From Botryosphaeria dothidea (taxonomy: Eukaryota; Ascomycota; Dothideomycetes; Botryosphaeriales; Botryosphaeriaceae), in NCBI GenBank assembly GCA_011503125.2, contig WWBZ02000016.1:124001-188000 (forward strand): a DNA stretch of 64,000 nt. Direction: 5' to 3'. The notes beneath the pieces were generated by a model. It was not told the DNA's origin and did no database searches. It saw only the letters and a list, made by a program, of their open reading frames with translations. This document shows, one piece after another, positions 54,241 through 64,000 of the stretch (position 1 is the stretch's first letter; each line of letters starts with the position of its first letter). Made by a program: the position numbers and the translations under genes.

Positions 54241-54897
54241 CTAAGCAAGCTGACCCCTAACAGCGCCGGGCACGGCCAGGCTCGAGTGCACGTCAGCGAA
54301 GAAGCCGGCCGGGTTCTTCTCGATCTGGCTGACGTGGAAGCCATCAGCGGTGTCCTTTCCGTTCTGCACGAGACCGGTCTTGAAGGGCCCGGTCAAGCAG
54401 CCGATGGAGACGCGCTTCTTGCCCTCGGCATCAACGGCAACCGGGTTGGGGAAGGACAGGCGCGGGGGGCCCGAGGCGCCCTTGGCGGCCTCGTGGATGT
54501 GCGTGGCGGTGCTGGCGGGCGACTGGTACTCGCCGCGGAAGTTGTGCAGGGTGATGTGGTAGCAGATGGTGTTGTCGGCGGCGTTGATGCCGAAGTTGTA
54601 GTAGCCGACGGCGTCCTTGAGGCCGCCCGTGGGCGTGGTGCCGTTGACGACTTGGTCCGGGGTCGCGACGACCTTGTAGGTCGAGGTGAAGGTGAAGGGG
54701 TAGGCGTCCGTCTGGCAGCTGGGCTTCTCGCCGGTGCCGGGAGGGTACTTGACCGACTCCCATCCACCGGGAGGAGCCGGGTAGTCGATCGACTCCCAGC
54801 CGCCGGGGGGAGTGTAGTCGGGCTGCTTGCTTGCGGCGGGAGCGGCAGTGGCACCGAGTGCCAGGAGGGTGATGGCGGCGAAAGTGGAGGTCTTCAT
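54241..54897 (-). CDS. Secreted CHRD-domain protein
   Basis: Seen: 218 aa, single exon, signal peptide MKTSTFAAITLLALGATAAPA. A short repeated element follows (PPGGWESIDYPA then PPGGWESVKYP, about residues 30-52). The rest matches a CHRD fold: YYNFGINAADNTICYHITLHNF, ATHIHEAAKGASGPP, and an ending FHVSQIEKNPAGFFADVHSS then GAVRGQL. Two to three Cys. Family knowledge: CHRD domains occur in chordin and in many secreted fungal and bacterial proteins, with no enzyme activity known. Inference: an extracellular structural or surface protein. Confidence 0.88.
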   Translation of the reverse strand: MKTSTFAAITLLALGATAAPAASKQPDYTPPGGWESIDYPAPPGGWESVKYPPGTGEKPSCQTDAYPFTFTSTYKVVATPDQVVNGTTPTGGLKDAVGYYNFGINAADNTICYHITLHNFRGEYQSPASTATHIHEAAKGASGPPRLSFPNPVAVDAEGKKRVSIGCLTGPFKTGLVQNGKDTADGFHVSQIEKNPAGFFADVHSSLAVPGAVRGQLA

Positions 54898-56477
54898 GAT
54901 GGGGATGGGCTGGCTGTTTTTATGCGCTGATGATGTTGAAGTGATTGATTGTGGAGTGTTTGTTTGATGCGGCCTGGATGGAGCAATTCTCTGCCTTATT
55001 TATAATGATATCTCTTGAGAAGCGCTCAACAGAGAGACAAGCCATAGCAAGCACAGCCCCAGAGACGGGGACAGGGTTTCTTGCCATGTCGTCTGCCAAT
55101 GTTTTCTGCTATACTGTTTGCAGAGCAGTGTAGAGTTCACCTAGACTTACCATGTGCAACGCGCTGCAGATCTACCGCCGAGAACGGACTCGATGTTGAC
55201 AAATTGAGCCATCTACTTACCTAGATAGGTCAGGACACAACCTATGCTTTCCACTACAGGAGTGCCATGTCCGCTGGAGAGGGCTGCCATGTCTATTTTT
55301 GCTTGGCCGGCATGGACTTGAGGCTCTTTGGCAGATACGCGACCAAAGCCCAGGCAGGGCTGAGCAACTTGGCAATAATGTCCAAGAGGGGACGAGTCGA
55401 AGGCAGAGGCCGGCGAAGAGAAATAGACAGAAGCTTAGGAGAGCCAAGACGCGGATCACTTGGCCATGGCCGTGGTACGGCGGAGAAAGCCACGCCCTGT
55501 CCTCATCCAGAGACGCTGCACGGCGGACCAGCGGCGCTGACGATGCCAAGCAGACGCCCAAAAGTCATTCAGACGCTGTTGAGTCGACTGCCAAGTAAGC
55601 GCAGACTTTCGGGAGCCCGCACTTCCGAACGACCTCGCTGTCTGGGCTGGGCGTAGGAATGACGAGATGGCCAAGATGAAGGCGGACGGCATCGAGCGTC
55701 GGCTATGATTGCGGGAACCCACGGCGAGTTGGAGACGTGTGGTTAGAGCGGGAGTCCTGATGGCGTCTGGTGTTGGAAAAGAGACGACTGGCGGAGAGGG
55801 TGGAAGTGAAACATGGACGGGCGGGCGAAAAGCAACGGGCCCAGCCGCTGCGCCGAGGCTCCCTGGCTGGCAGCCTCCCTTCGTTCCCTGCATCTCCTTC
55901 CCCACATCCGCTGCTTTCAACGTCTTGACGTACCTACGTCCAGTCTTCTCCGGTGGGTTCGGTACGTATTTTTAGGCTGAGTCGAAAGCGTCACCCGAGG
56001 GTCACACCTTCTTGTTCCTTTCGTATTGGCCACGGGGTCTCAGGCCAGTATAGACATGGGGTTCCCGCGCAAAACGGCATGATCTGCAAGATGCTGCTCC
56101 TCCAAATTCAGATCGACTCCTGCGCGAAGGGAAGCAGTGTGTGGGATGGAGCCTGAAACCCGACCATTCCCCGCTTTTGTCGAACAGGAGAAACATCAAA
56201 CCACCAATCCCGCTGCCAGATGAAGTCCCCTCTCCGGCGGGCGGCAGGGCTTTCAAACCGACCTTTGAAACAGGGTTTCGAAACCGTCAATGCTCGTAAA
56301 TGCCAGGCGTGGGGATGAGTTCGCGATGCAAGAGCAGCGGTTCCAGGCCGCCCGTCATCTAGATATATATGTCCATCACCATTGTCCTCCCGATTCAGCA
56401 CAGCCCACCCACTCTTTTAAAGTCGTTGCAGGGCCACCTGACGTGATTTTCTGCTCTGTGTTTTGCCCACGTCCATC
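54898..56477. other. No recognisable gene
   Basis: About 1.6 kb between the divergent CHRD and GH16 genes. Several overlapping frames (for example 55217-55561 minus, 55267-55656 plus, 55456-55920 minus) have no domain, signal peptide or coherent splice structure. TATATAT near 56361-56369 lies about 110 nt upstream of the GH16 ATG. Confidence 0.45.
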
Positions 56478-57425
56478 ATGAAGTCCACCCTCATTTCTGC
56501 ATTGCTGCTCGCCGGCGCTTCGGCTGCCGCGGTCAAGAAGTCGCCCGTCAAGCGCCAGTCCGGCACCACCTTGATCCCCAACACGTGCTTTGACGACTAC
56601 TCGAGCCTCGAGGAGTACTTCAACTACCTGTACCCGTGGGGCAGCGACCACAATGGCTCTGCCCGCATGGTCGGCAACAGCACCTTCCACGACTACATCG
56701 CCATCAACCCGGCGGGCCAGCTCACAATCACGGCGCAGCCCGTGTCGGGCCAGCCTGCCACCAGCGGCGGCCAAGAAATCAACTACCTGTCCGGCGCCGT
56801 GCACGCGAAGCAGCACTTCGTTGTGGAGCAGGGCGGCGGTCTCGACTTCACCGGCTCCTTCCTTGCCACTACCGACCAGGGAACCTGGCCCGCCTTCTGG
56901 CTGACCGCGACGGAGGGCTGGCCGCCGGAGATTGACATGGCCGAATGGAAGGGTAGATCGCCCTTTATCAGCTGTACGCAAGCACTTCCATGCTGATCCA
57001 CCCACAGGCTCTGGCAAGATCTCTTTCAACACCTTCAACACCAGCTCCGAGGTCTTGGCTACCGATGTCGACTACCCCAGTCCCACCGAGTTCCACGACA
57101 TCAAGGCGGAGCTGCGCGATGAGAACGGTAGCGACGTTTCCGTCAAGTTCTACATGGATGGCGAGTTGGTCACCACGCAGGTCGGAAAGGGATACACCGG
57201 TGCGGGTTTCTGGCTGTAAGTGTTGGCGTCTAAGAGAATCAGTATGACGAAAGCTAACCAGTGCACTAGCATCATCAACCTGCAGATGGAAGGGTCTTCG
57301 GGATCCCCAGGCCCCACGACCAGTAAGTAACACGCTGATGGACCAAGAACTGCAACCAGCGCTGATCATGTGCAGACACCACTTACGCTGTGAAGAACTT
57401 GGAGGTTACGAGCTACAACCCGTAA
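56478..57425 (+). CDS. Secreted GH16-family glucanase/lectin-like hydrolase
   Basis: Seen: exons 56478-56952, 57008-57215, 57270-57322 and 57376-57425 (introns 55, 54 and 53 nt) give 261 aa. Signal peptide MKSTLISALLLAGASAAA is followed by a dibasic VKRQ site, which suggests Kex2 trimming. The GH16 catalytic signature E-x-D-x-x-E is present as EIDMAEW, with nucleophile Glu151 and acid/base Glu156. GTWPAFWLTATEGWPPEI is the typical lead-in and a jelly-roll beta pattern follows. Family knowledge: GH16 enzymes cut beta-1,3/1,4-glucans or galactans; small secreted fungal members remodel cell walls or digest plant glucans. Substrate not assignable from these motifs. Confidence 0.92.
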
Positions 57426-57760
57426 ATAAGGGAAGGGATATATATACACGTACATACATTGACGTTTCTCAAGTGAACACTAAGCATTCATGAGCTCTCG
57501 CAAAGTCGTCTACTCCCCGTGACTACCCGGCGATGATTATTTATCGGCAAGACTCCATCCACATGTGCAACAGCAGCAATGACGATGTTCAAATCCATTT
57601 CAAGAGTTCTAAATTGAAAGCTGGTATCGCAAGTAGCGGCGCTTCGGAACGCGCAGATGACGTAGTGGGCGATCGCGACTTCGGCTGACTTCGCGCGCGG
57701 CGGGCGGCATCTCGCGGCGGCGGTGGATGCAATTACTCGGCTACCTCGACCTCGACAGGC
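57426..57760. other. Promoter region of the Zn2Cys6 gene
   Basis: 335 nt between the GH16 stop and the regulator start, same strand. No gene seen. Confidence 0.5.
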
Positions 57761-60229
57761 ATGCAGGAAGCAGCTCCGTCCACTCCCCATCCCACCACCT
57801 CACATCCACAAAGGTCACGAGGCTGGAAGCGTCGAATCGCAAAGGTCTGCCCGCTCCACTGCACACGATTGACCCTGACTGACACCATCCGAGGCCTGCG
57901 ATTCCTGCCGACGCAAGAGAACCAAATGCAGCGGCGCGCGTCCCGTCTGTTCGGAATGCACCAACGCGGGATCCAGCTGCCACTACTCAGATGCCCTCGA
58001 CAGGCAGGCACGCCCCAGATCCGAGAGGTATCGTCTGCCCTGCTGTTCCATACAGCTCGCACGCTGATTTGATCCAAGGGCAAGCCACGTTCAACGCCTT
58101 GAGCACCGCGTCCACGAACTCGAAGCCGCTCTTCGCCGCTACCACAGCACTTCGCCTGCGCAGCCATCCTCACCCGAAGGAGAAAGTCGAACAACCACGC
58201 GAGCCCCCTCCGAAGCATACCATGAGAGATCGACGGACGCAGGCGGCAATGCAGAGCGTGGCACAATGGTGGTCGAGGACACGGGCGAGTTGAGATACTT
58301 TGGTTCGCATCCCACCCAGTTGGCATGGCGCGGGACGTGGCGCTGACTGATGAAGAGGCCCGTCATCGAGCATATCGCTTCTCTCGCCCGATGGCCTGCA
58401 GTGGTTGGAATCGCGTACCGCTGACGCTTCGCTGCGCCAGCGCCTGGAGCTGCCACTGAAAGGCGGTGGCAGTTGGGCCAAATGGACCCACCCGCTGCTT
58501 CGGTCGCTGATTACCACTGCCACCTCTACCCCGACTCCGCCATGGGAAGACGCGCTTGCTCTCGTCAACGAGTATCTGGAGAGCTACAACACCGTCTTGC
58601 CAATACTCCACCCGCCTACGTTTATGGGTTTGCTCGGACGACAGAACGCTAGCTCAACCAACGCAGTTGATGATCCGGCCTGGTCTGTCGCACTCAACGC
58701 CGTGCTAGCATTGGCTCAACGAAGGAGGGCAGAGCAGCATCCGCACGCCCAGGAACTCGCAGACAAGGCCTGGCTGTATGCAAACAACGCGCTTGAAGTT
58801 GTGCTGGCAGTGCTCACGCGCAGCGTCAGCTTGCTTTCCGTGCAGGCCGTCCTGGTGCTTGCCTGGTTCTTCCGTGGGACTCCCAATCCACAGCCGTTTT
58901 TCTTCCTCACGGCAGCCGCTGTACGGCTTTCGCACTCAGCAGGACTCCACCGCAGGGCAGAGCACCCCGCCTTGACCCCAATTGACAGAGAGCAGAGACT
59001 GCGGGTCTTCTGGATTGCACTGATCCTGGACTCCAGTGCCTCGCTCAGGACTGGACGGCCCTGCACGCACAGCGTCAACGATATTGGGGTCTCCCTTCCC
59101 TCGGACTCTCCGAAGGACAATCTCGGCATGATCGTGAATCGCCGGGGCACGGCTGCAATGAATTTCCTGTCCGTGAAGGCCAAGTTTGCGATACTCGAGG
59201 GACGTATCTACGACCGCATTTTCGCCGCCTGTTCGGCCGATGGATCAATGGAAAGCCTCGATGTCGATATCGCCGACCTTGGGGGAGAACTCGACGACTG
59301 GAGTCACATGGTCCCTGGCGGAATGCACCACAGGACCGTTGCAGATCAGTGGGACCACCAACAACCTCACGTCGTCAGCCTGCTCCTCGCGTACCACACT
59401 TGCACCATCACAGTCCACAGTGCGACCTGGCAGAGGCATTTCAGCTCCGTGAGACGCAGGAAAAATTCTCACTCAGATGATGATACTGCATCGCCAGCGT
59501 TTCCCCATGCGCACAGGTGTCTCCAGTCCGCACATGAAATCGTCAAGCTACTTTCCCTCGTTCCACAGGAGAACACGAGCTTCGTCTGGTAGGCGCACCT
59601 CCGAGAAACCCGAAGAGCAATGTTGACCGTCAGACAGGGAGATCATTCATCGGCCCGTGCAAGCAATGATGCTTCTTTTCATCTGCATCTTGCAGCAGCC
59701 CGGCCAGGCTGACGTGGAGTCCCATTTACGCGCCATGAACGACGCTATCGCCTTTATGTCAGACTCGATGACTGACCAAGAGCCCTGTTTCATGCACCCC
59801 GTTCTTACCGTTGGACAGGAGCTCATGCGTATAGCACGAGCTGCCATCCAAAAAGGCAGGGCGAGAGCTCAAAGAACACAGCCTCGGTCTCACCCCAACC
59901 CCGATGCTGGAGTGGTCGATAGACATGCGGACCCAGAGCAGCGAATTTTTTCTCAAGGTCCCTCAGGCCAGGCGCAAGCAATACTACAACCAACAGAGGG
60001 TCACTATTCAAGCACGGTTCTGAGAACTGATTCTGGCGACGAGTCAGGAAGAACAGAAGTCCTTCCTGTGCCCGGAGTCGACCAGCCTCCCAGCTACGGA
60101 AACTACCAAGAACCATGGATCTTCGATCAGGGGCTGGCCAGCATGGATCAGCTGTCCGATTTGCCATTGCCCTTCTCGTGGAACTGGCAAGACCTATCGA
60201 ACGGTCTGCTGGAAGATTTCAATCTCTGA
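57761..60229 (+). CDS. Zn2Cys6 transcription factor
   Basis: Seen: exons 57761-57844, 57894-58027, 58079-58302, 58358-59588 and 59638-60229 join in phase to 754 aa (introns 49-55 nt). Intron 1 places KRRIAK directly before the zinc cluster ACDSCRRKRTKC, then C-SE-C and C (C-x2-C-x6-C-x6-C-x2-C-x6-C). A linker and a heptad-like dimerisation helix (HVQRLEHRVHELEAALRRYH) follow. After intron 3 the sequence YFGPSSSISLLSPDGLQW begins the middle region, and NTVLPILHPPTF, AVRLSHSAGLHR and REQRLRVFWIALILD mark the fungal_trans domain. Neighbours: its stop lies 85 nt from the convergent CoA-transferase stop. Inference: pathway-specific activator of the CoA-transferase/AtuA unit. Confidence 0.94.
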
Positions 60230-60314
60230 ATATACATTCGTTTCAAAAGAATCGTGCTTCTCATTTCCAATACATGCTGTTTTTCTCTTCTCCCATTCTA
60301 TGCACATGTTACCT

Positions 60315-62048
60315 CTACCACTCCGGCTTCGACCTTCCGCGCGACCCCGACGGCACCGTGTACTCCAACTTCGACTTCTCAAACTTGAAGGCAGGGGCCA
60401 GAATGGAAATGTCCGCATCAACGCCCCACTCCTTCCCCGTCATGTTCCAGAAGTACTCGGGATGGGTGAAGAGATCCGGCCTTGCCTTCTTGATAGCGTC
60501 GTGGCTCTTAAACAGCAGCGTCTGCATCTCGTCGTAATGCCTGACATGAAAGCCTTCGTTCCTCGCCAGCAACTCCTTCTGCTGCTGCGGAGTGTACTGG
60601 CCGAGCCGGTAGTACCAGACGTTGTACTGGGTCAAGCTCACGTCGATGTCGTACGTTGCGTCATTCTTGGTCCGCTCGAGCAACGCCTGCAGGATGGCCG
60701 CGGCACCGATCAGTCCGGTCTGGTAATCCGAGTTCGCTTCGCACATGTCAGCCGGATCTCTCTCTCCCCAAACACGTCTTCGAGCACTCACGCAAAAGCG
60801 GCACGACCGGCTCATCCAACCCCATAAACTCGCCCTGCAGCCACGAAATGCCCACGAGACAATCACTGATCTGCTGCCAGCCCGAGCGATACGCCAGCGG
60901 CCCCTTGAAGCCGTAGCAGTTCTCGCGCACGTAGATCAGCTTCTCGTTCACCTTCCGCAATCCCTCCGAGTCAAACCCCAGCCGCGCCAGCGCGCCGGGC
61001 CTGTACCCGTCGACCAGCACATCCGCGCCCTCGACCAGCTTCGTGAACGCGCGCTTGCCCTCGTCCGTCTTCATGTCGATGTTCGCGTCCCTCTTGCCGG
61101 TGCTCAGGTCCATCCAGAGCAGCGCGATGTCGGGCAGATTCTCGTTGGTGACCTTGACGACGTCGGCGCCCAGCACGGCGAGCACCTTGGAGATGACGGG
61201 CGCGGCGATGACGCGCGAGAAGTCGATCACCCTGATCCCGGCGAGCGGCTTGAAGGCGCTGGTCTCGTCGCGCGCCGCCGGCCACGCGCTCCGGGGCGCC
61301 TTCAGCTCCCGCCGGTTCCACAGCGGCTCGGCGCCCATGACCTTGCCCTGCTCGCTCGCGAAGAACTCGCCCGGGGTGAGGCACGTGACGCCGGCCTGGC
61401 GCAGCTCGTCGTTGGCCTGCTTCTCGAGGGCGCCCGCGTCGTGCTGGGCGACCTTGGCGGCGTAGATGGCGATGGCCTCCTCGCGGGTGACGTCCTGCTC
61501 GGGGACGCCGACCATGCCCATGGTGGCGGCGGCGTTCATGGAGCCGTGCAGGTGGTACCAGCGGCCGTCGCGCGTCTTGTAGACGTTGGTGGCTTCCTGG
61601 TGGATGGGCTTGTTGAGGTCGTACAGGTCGCCGCGCTTGAATTCGCGCTGCAGGTGCGGGTGGGCGAGGAAGGACTGGCCGTTGACGGTGGGGAGGAGGA
61701 CGGATTCGAGGAAGAGGGTGGCGAGGTCGCTGCTCACGGTGTCAATTTGTTTGTGGTCTGTTGCTACTGGGGGAGGGTTTCTCACGTGTTCACCTCGACG
61801 TCCTGGTAGTCGATGCCATAACGGTCGGCTGCCACGGCGCTTGCTGCTGCGGCCACGAGGGCCGTCAGGGCGGAGGCGGACTCGGTGATCTTGCAGGGGG
61901 TGGGGATGAACGGCTTGGGGTCGTCGCCGACGAATCTGATCTTCTTGGCGGCTTCGGCGAAGGAGGGAGGCAGTTGGAGGCTGGCATCCTCGAGCAGGCG
62001 CTCGTGGAGGAAACGCTTGGATTCCTCTTGCACCGAGTAGTCACCCAT
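60315..62048 (-). CDS. CaiB/BaiF family III CoA-transferase
   Basis: Seen: exons 62048-61786, 61729-60792 and 60736-60315 (introns 56 and 55 nt) give 540 aa. The N-terminal half has YDLNKPIHQEATNVYKTRDG and WYHLHGSMN. A central start of a CaiB Rossmann-like fold follows: PLAGIRVIDFSRVIAAPV, LGADVVKV, WMDLSTGKRD, ADVLVDGYRPGAL and LIYVRENCYGFKGP. The third exon continues with DYQTGLIGAAAILQALLER. This is the layout of the long fungal family III CoA-transferases, with CaiB-like sequence in two pieces. Family knowledge: transfers CoA between carboxylic acids, starting acid catabolism. Neighbours: divergent from the AtuA-like gene, with a 762-nt shared promoter. No targeting signal obvious. Confidence 0.92.
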
Positions 62049-62810
62049 GGTCTTCACTGTATTCAGGGAAACTTGCCACAGGAAGTCCCGCTGTTGCTGT
62101 CACTAACAGAAACACCGGGCCGAGCAGGGCGTCTTATATGGCCGCAAACAAGTCCAGGTGGGCCGACGCCGACGATGACGCCGCCCCCCACAAAGTGCCA
62201 AAGCAGTCGGCCGAGGTCAGGCAAGTCCACCACGGCCCATAATTCAACGCCTTCTCCCGTTGACCCCACGTGCCCACGTCCCAGTCAGGCAACAATCGCT
62301 GGCCGGAGTTTCTGTTCGTCTGCCAGACCACTTTGCCCCCCTGGACCACCTCGGGCGGAGTTTTGCTGCACTTTCGACGCAGAAGTCCGTCCGCCTGACT
62401 CGCCACCAATCGGCCGGAGTTTTGGCACCGTCGGCGACTGGCCAATCAGGAGCCAACGCAGCGAATAGTGCGAGCAGGTACGCTGGACGAAGTATCTCGC
62501 AACCCCTCAATCGCCCCTCACCGCGCTATAGCCGCACCCGCGGCTAACGGATGGAACGTGCGGTGGTGCTGAGGTGGAGGCGCGACGGGACGGGCATGAC
62601 GCGCGCTAGGGAGCGATCGTGCCTCCATGACTTGCGTCGCCATGTGGCCCGTCGATTGGACCGTCAGTGTGTATATATTTGACGTGATTTCGACAGAGGG
62701 CTCGGGCTCCGCCAGAACTCTACTTTGAACCCCCCCCCCCCCCCCCGAGAGCTGCTCGTTCTTAACTCCACGGATCAATTCCACTGCATCGTCGAAAACC
62801 ATCGCCAACC
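62049..62810. promoter_or_regulatory. Shared divergent promoter, CoA-transferase / AtuA-like
   Basis: 762 nt between two divergent start codons. It carries several copies of CGG-containing blocks (CGGCCGAG, CGGCCGGAG, GGCGGAG) that could suit a Zn2Cys6 protein. It also has a C run at 62730-62746. No gene seen. Confidence 0.5.
62730..62746. repeat. C17 homopolymer
   Basis: Seventeen consecutive C, 64 nt upstream of the AtuA-like ATG. Confidence 0.9.
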
Positions 62811-64000
62811 ATGACCTCCTGGCGACAAGGAGAGTTCGGCAAGCGGCCAGTCCGCATCGCCAACTGCTCAGGCTACTGCGGTGAGGCCCTGCATCACTGA
62901 AAGCGTACTCGCCATCTACCTGCTAACACTCCACGACGCCCAGGCGACCCGGCCGACGAAATGTACAAGCAAGCCACTCTCGGCGACGTCGACTTCATCA
63001 CGGGCGACTACCTGGCCGGTACCGCAACCCTTCCCCCCCCCCCCTAAAAAAAAAAAAAAAAACACCCTCCCTTGTCCCGTCCAACCACTAAGCCATCCAG
63101 AGGTCAACATCGCCAAAAACGCCGAAAGCTACGCCCACCGCCGGCACCCGGGCTATGAGCCCACCGCCTGGGAGGGCCTGCGCATGACGCTGCCCACCCT
63201 CGCCCGCAAGCGCATCAAGGTCGCCCTCAACGGCGGCGCCCTCAACCCGCGCGGGCTCGCCGCCAAAGTCGCTGCGCTGGCGGAGGAGAGCGGCTACGAC
63301 CTGCGCGTCGCCTACGTCGCCGGCGACGACCTGCTGCCGCTCGTCGGCAGGCACATGCCGACGTCGCGCTCGTCCTCGGCGCTGCTGCCGCACCTGGACG
63401 GCGGCAGCGAGCGCGCGGCGGCGGCGGCGAGCCTGAGGGAGGCGTATGCGTTTCTCGGCGAGGAGGAGCAGGCGCGCGAGGTGGTGTCGGCGAACGCGTA
63501 CCTGGGGGCGCGCGGGATCGCGGCGGCGTTGCGGGAGGGCGCGGACGTGGTCGTGTGCGGGCGCGTGTCGGACGCGTCGCCGGTGGTCGGCGCGGCGTGG
63601 TACTGGTGGGGGTGGGGGGATGGGGCGTACGACGCGCTGGCGGGGGCGCTGGTGGCCGGCCATCTGATCGAGTGCTCGGCGTACGTGACGGGCGGGAATT
63701 TCGCCGGGTTCCAGGCGGAGCGGTATGCAGGCGTGGAGACGTTCCTGCACCCGGGGTTCCCGATTGCGGAGGTGGAGAGGGATGGGAGTTGCGTGGTGAC
63801 GAAGCACGAGGGGACGGGGGGCGTGGTGGACGAGGATACGGTGAGGTGTCAGTTGCTGTATGAGCTGCAGGGGAATGTGTATCTGCACAGTGATGTGAAG
63901 GCTGTGTTGGATGGCGTTGTCGTGGAGGGAGTTGGGAAGGACCGGTGGGTCTCCTCTTGTGCTTGCTGGGATGTTGTGCTGACTGGAAGTCATTTGTAGA
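62811..64000 (+). CDS. AtuA-like (DUF1446) protein, 5' part (runs off the window)
   Basis: Seen: exons 62811-62880, 62944-63018 and 63101-63944 join in phase. A third intron 63945-63999 (GTGGGT ... GTAG) leaves a single base of exon 4 at the edge. The sequence reads MTSWRQGEFGKRPVRIANCS, GDPADEMYKQATLGDVDFITGDYLAE, KVALNGGALNPRG, DVVVCGRVSDASPVVGA and HLIECSAYVTGGNFAGFQ, the conserved blocks of acyclic terpene utilisation protein A. Odd: intron 2 contains a C12 run then an A17 run (63033-63062), which may mislead gene finders. Family knowledge: AtuA acts in acyclic terpene/branched acyl-CoA catabolism in Pseudomonas; its exact reaction is not settled. Neighbours suggest acyl-CoA catabolism here too. 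Confidence 0.9.
63033..63062. repeat. C12-T-A17 tract inside an intron
   Basis: Twelve C, one T and seventeen A within intron 2 of the AtuA-like gene, making this intron (82 nt) longer than its neighbours. Confidence 0.85.

Noticed and set aside
1..64000. CRISPR arrays, bacterial operons, insertion sequences
   Set aside because: No regularly spaced direct repeats or terminal inverted repeats with a transposase frame were seen; the gene structure is eukaryotic.

Overview
The window is nuclear DNA of a filamentous ascomycete (Pezizomycotina). The multi-exon genes carry introns of about 45-60 nt with GT(A/R)AG(T) donors, CTAAC/CTGAC-type branch sites and CAG/TAG/AAG acceptors. The gene content is typically fungal: a highly reducing polyketide synthase, Zn2Cys6 regulator, SAT4/rhodopsin-like membrane proteins, a hybrid histidine kinase, a CVNH protein and MFS sugar transporters. 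The species cannot be named from the sequence. Gene models below were built by hand-checking splice sites and reading phase.

Region 1 (1-8.6 kb) is a decayed flank of a secondary-metabolite locus. It holds the 5' end of an FAD monooxygenase, an NmrA-like gene with an in-frame stop, a shredded and truncated cytochrome P450 relic, a small orphan gene and an intact SAM methyltransferase. Region 2 (8.7-16 kb) is one intronless HR-PKS of 2459 aa (KS-AT-DH-MT-KR-ACP, no enoylreductase motif). The core enzyme is intact while several neighbours are broken.

Region 3 (16-24.3 kb) starts with a broken HET-like relic. It is then dominated by four same-strand paralogous genes for small secreted cysteine-rich proteins with a shared C-x-C-x3-[FA]-W-R-x-R-E-W motif and a C-terminal Cys-Asp. 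A fifth, unrelated secreted protein with a propeptide follows. This array is the most novel-looking object in the window.

Region 4 (24.5-35 kb) has a polytopic membrane protein, a 1171-aa hybrid histidine kinase, a secreted M14 carboxypeptidase and a CVNH-domain protein. Region 5 (35.2-44.3 kb) looks like a small sugar-acid catabolic cluster: two MFS transporters, a BNR/Asp-box sialidase-like protein, a DapA/NanA-type aldolase and a 2-hydroxyacid dehydrogenase.

Region 6 (44.3-54.9 kb) has a long stretch without recognisable genes, two SAT4-type membrane proteins, a ThDP-dependent decarboxylase-like enzyme, an SDR and a secreted CHRD protein. Region 7 (56.4-64 kb) has a secreted GH16 enzyme, a Zn2Cys6 regulator, a CaiB/BaiF CoA-transferase and, running off the end, an AtuA-like protein. 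The last three form a plausible acyl-CoA catabolic unit.
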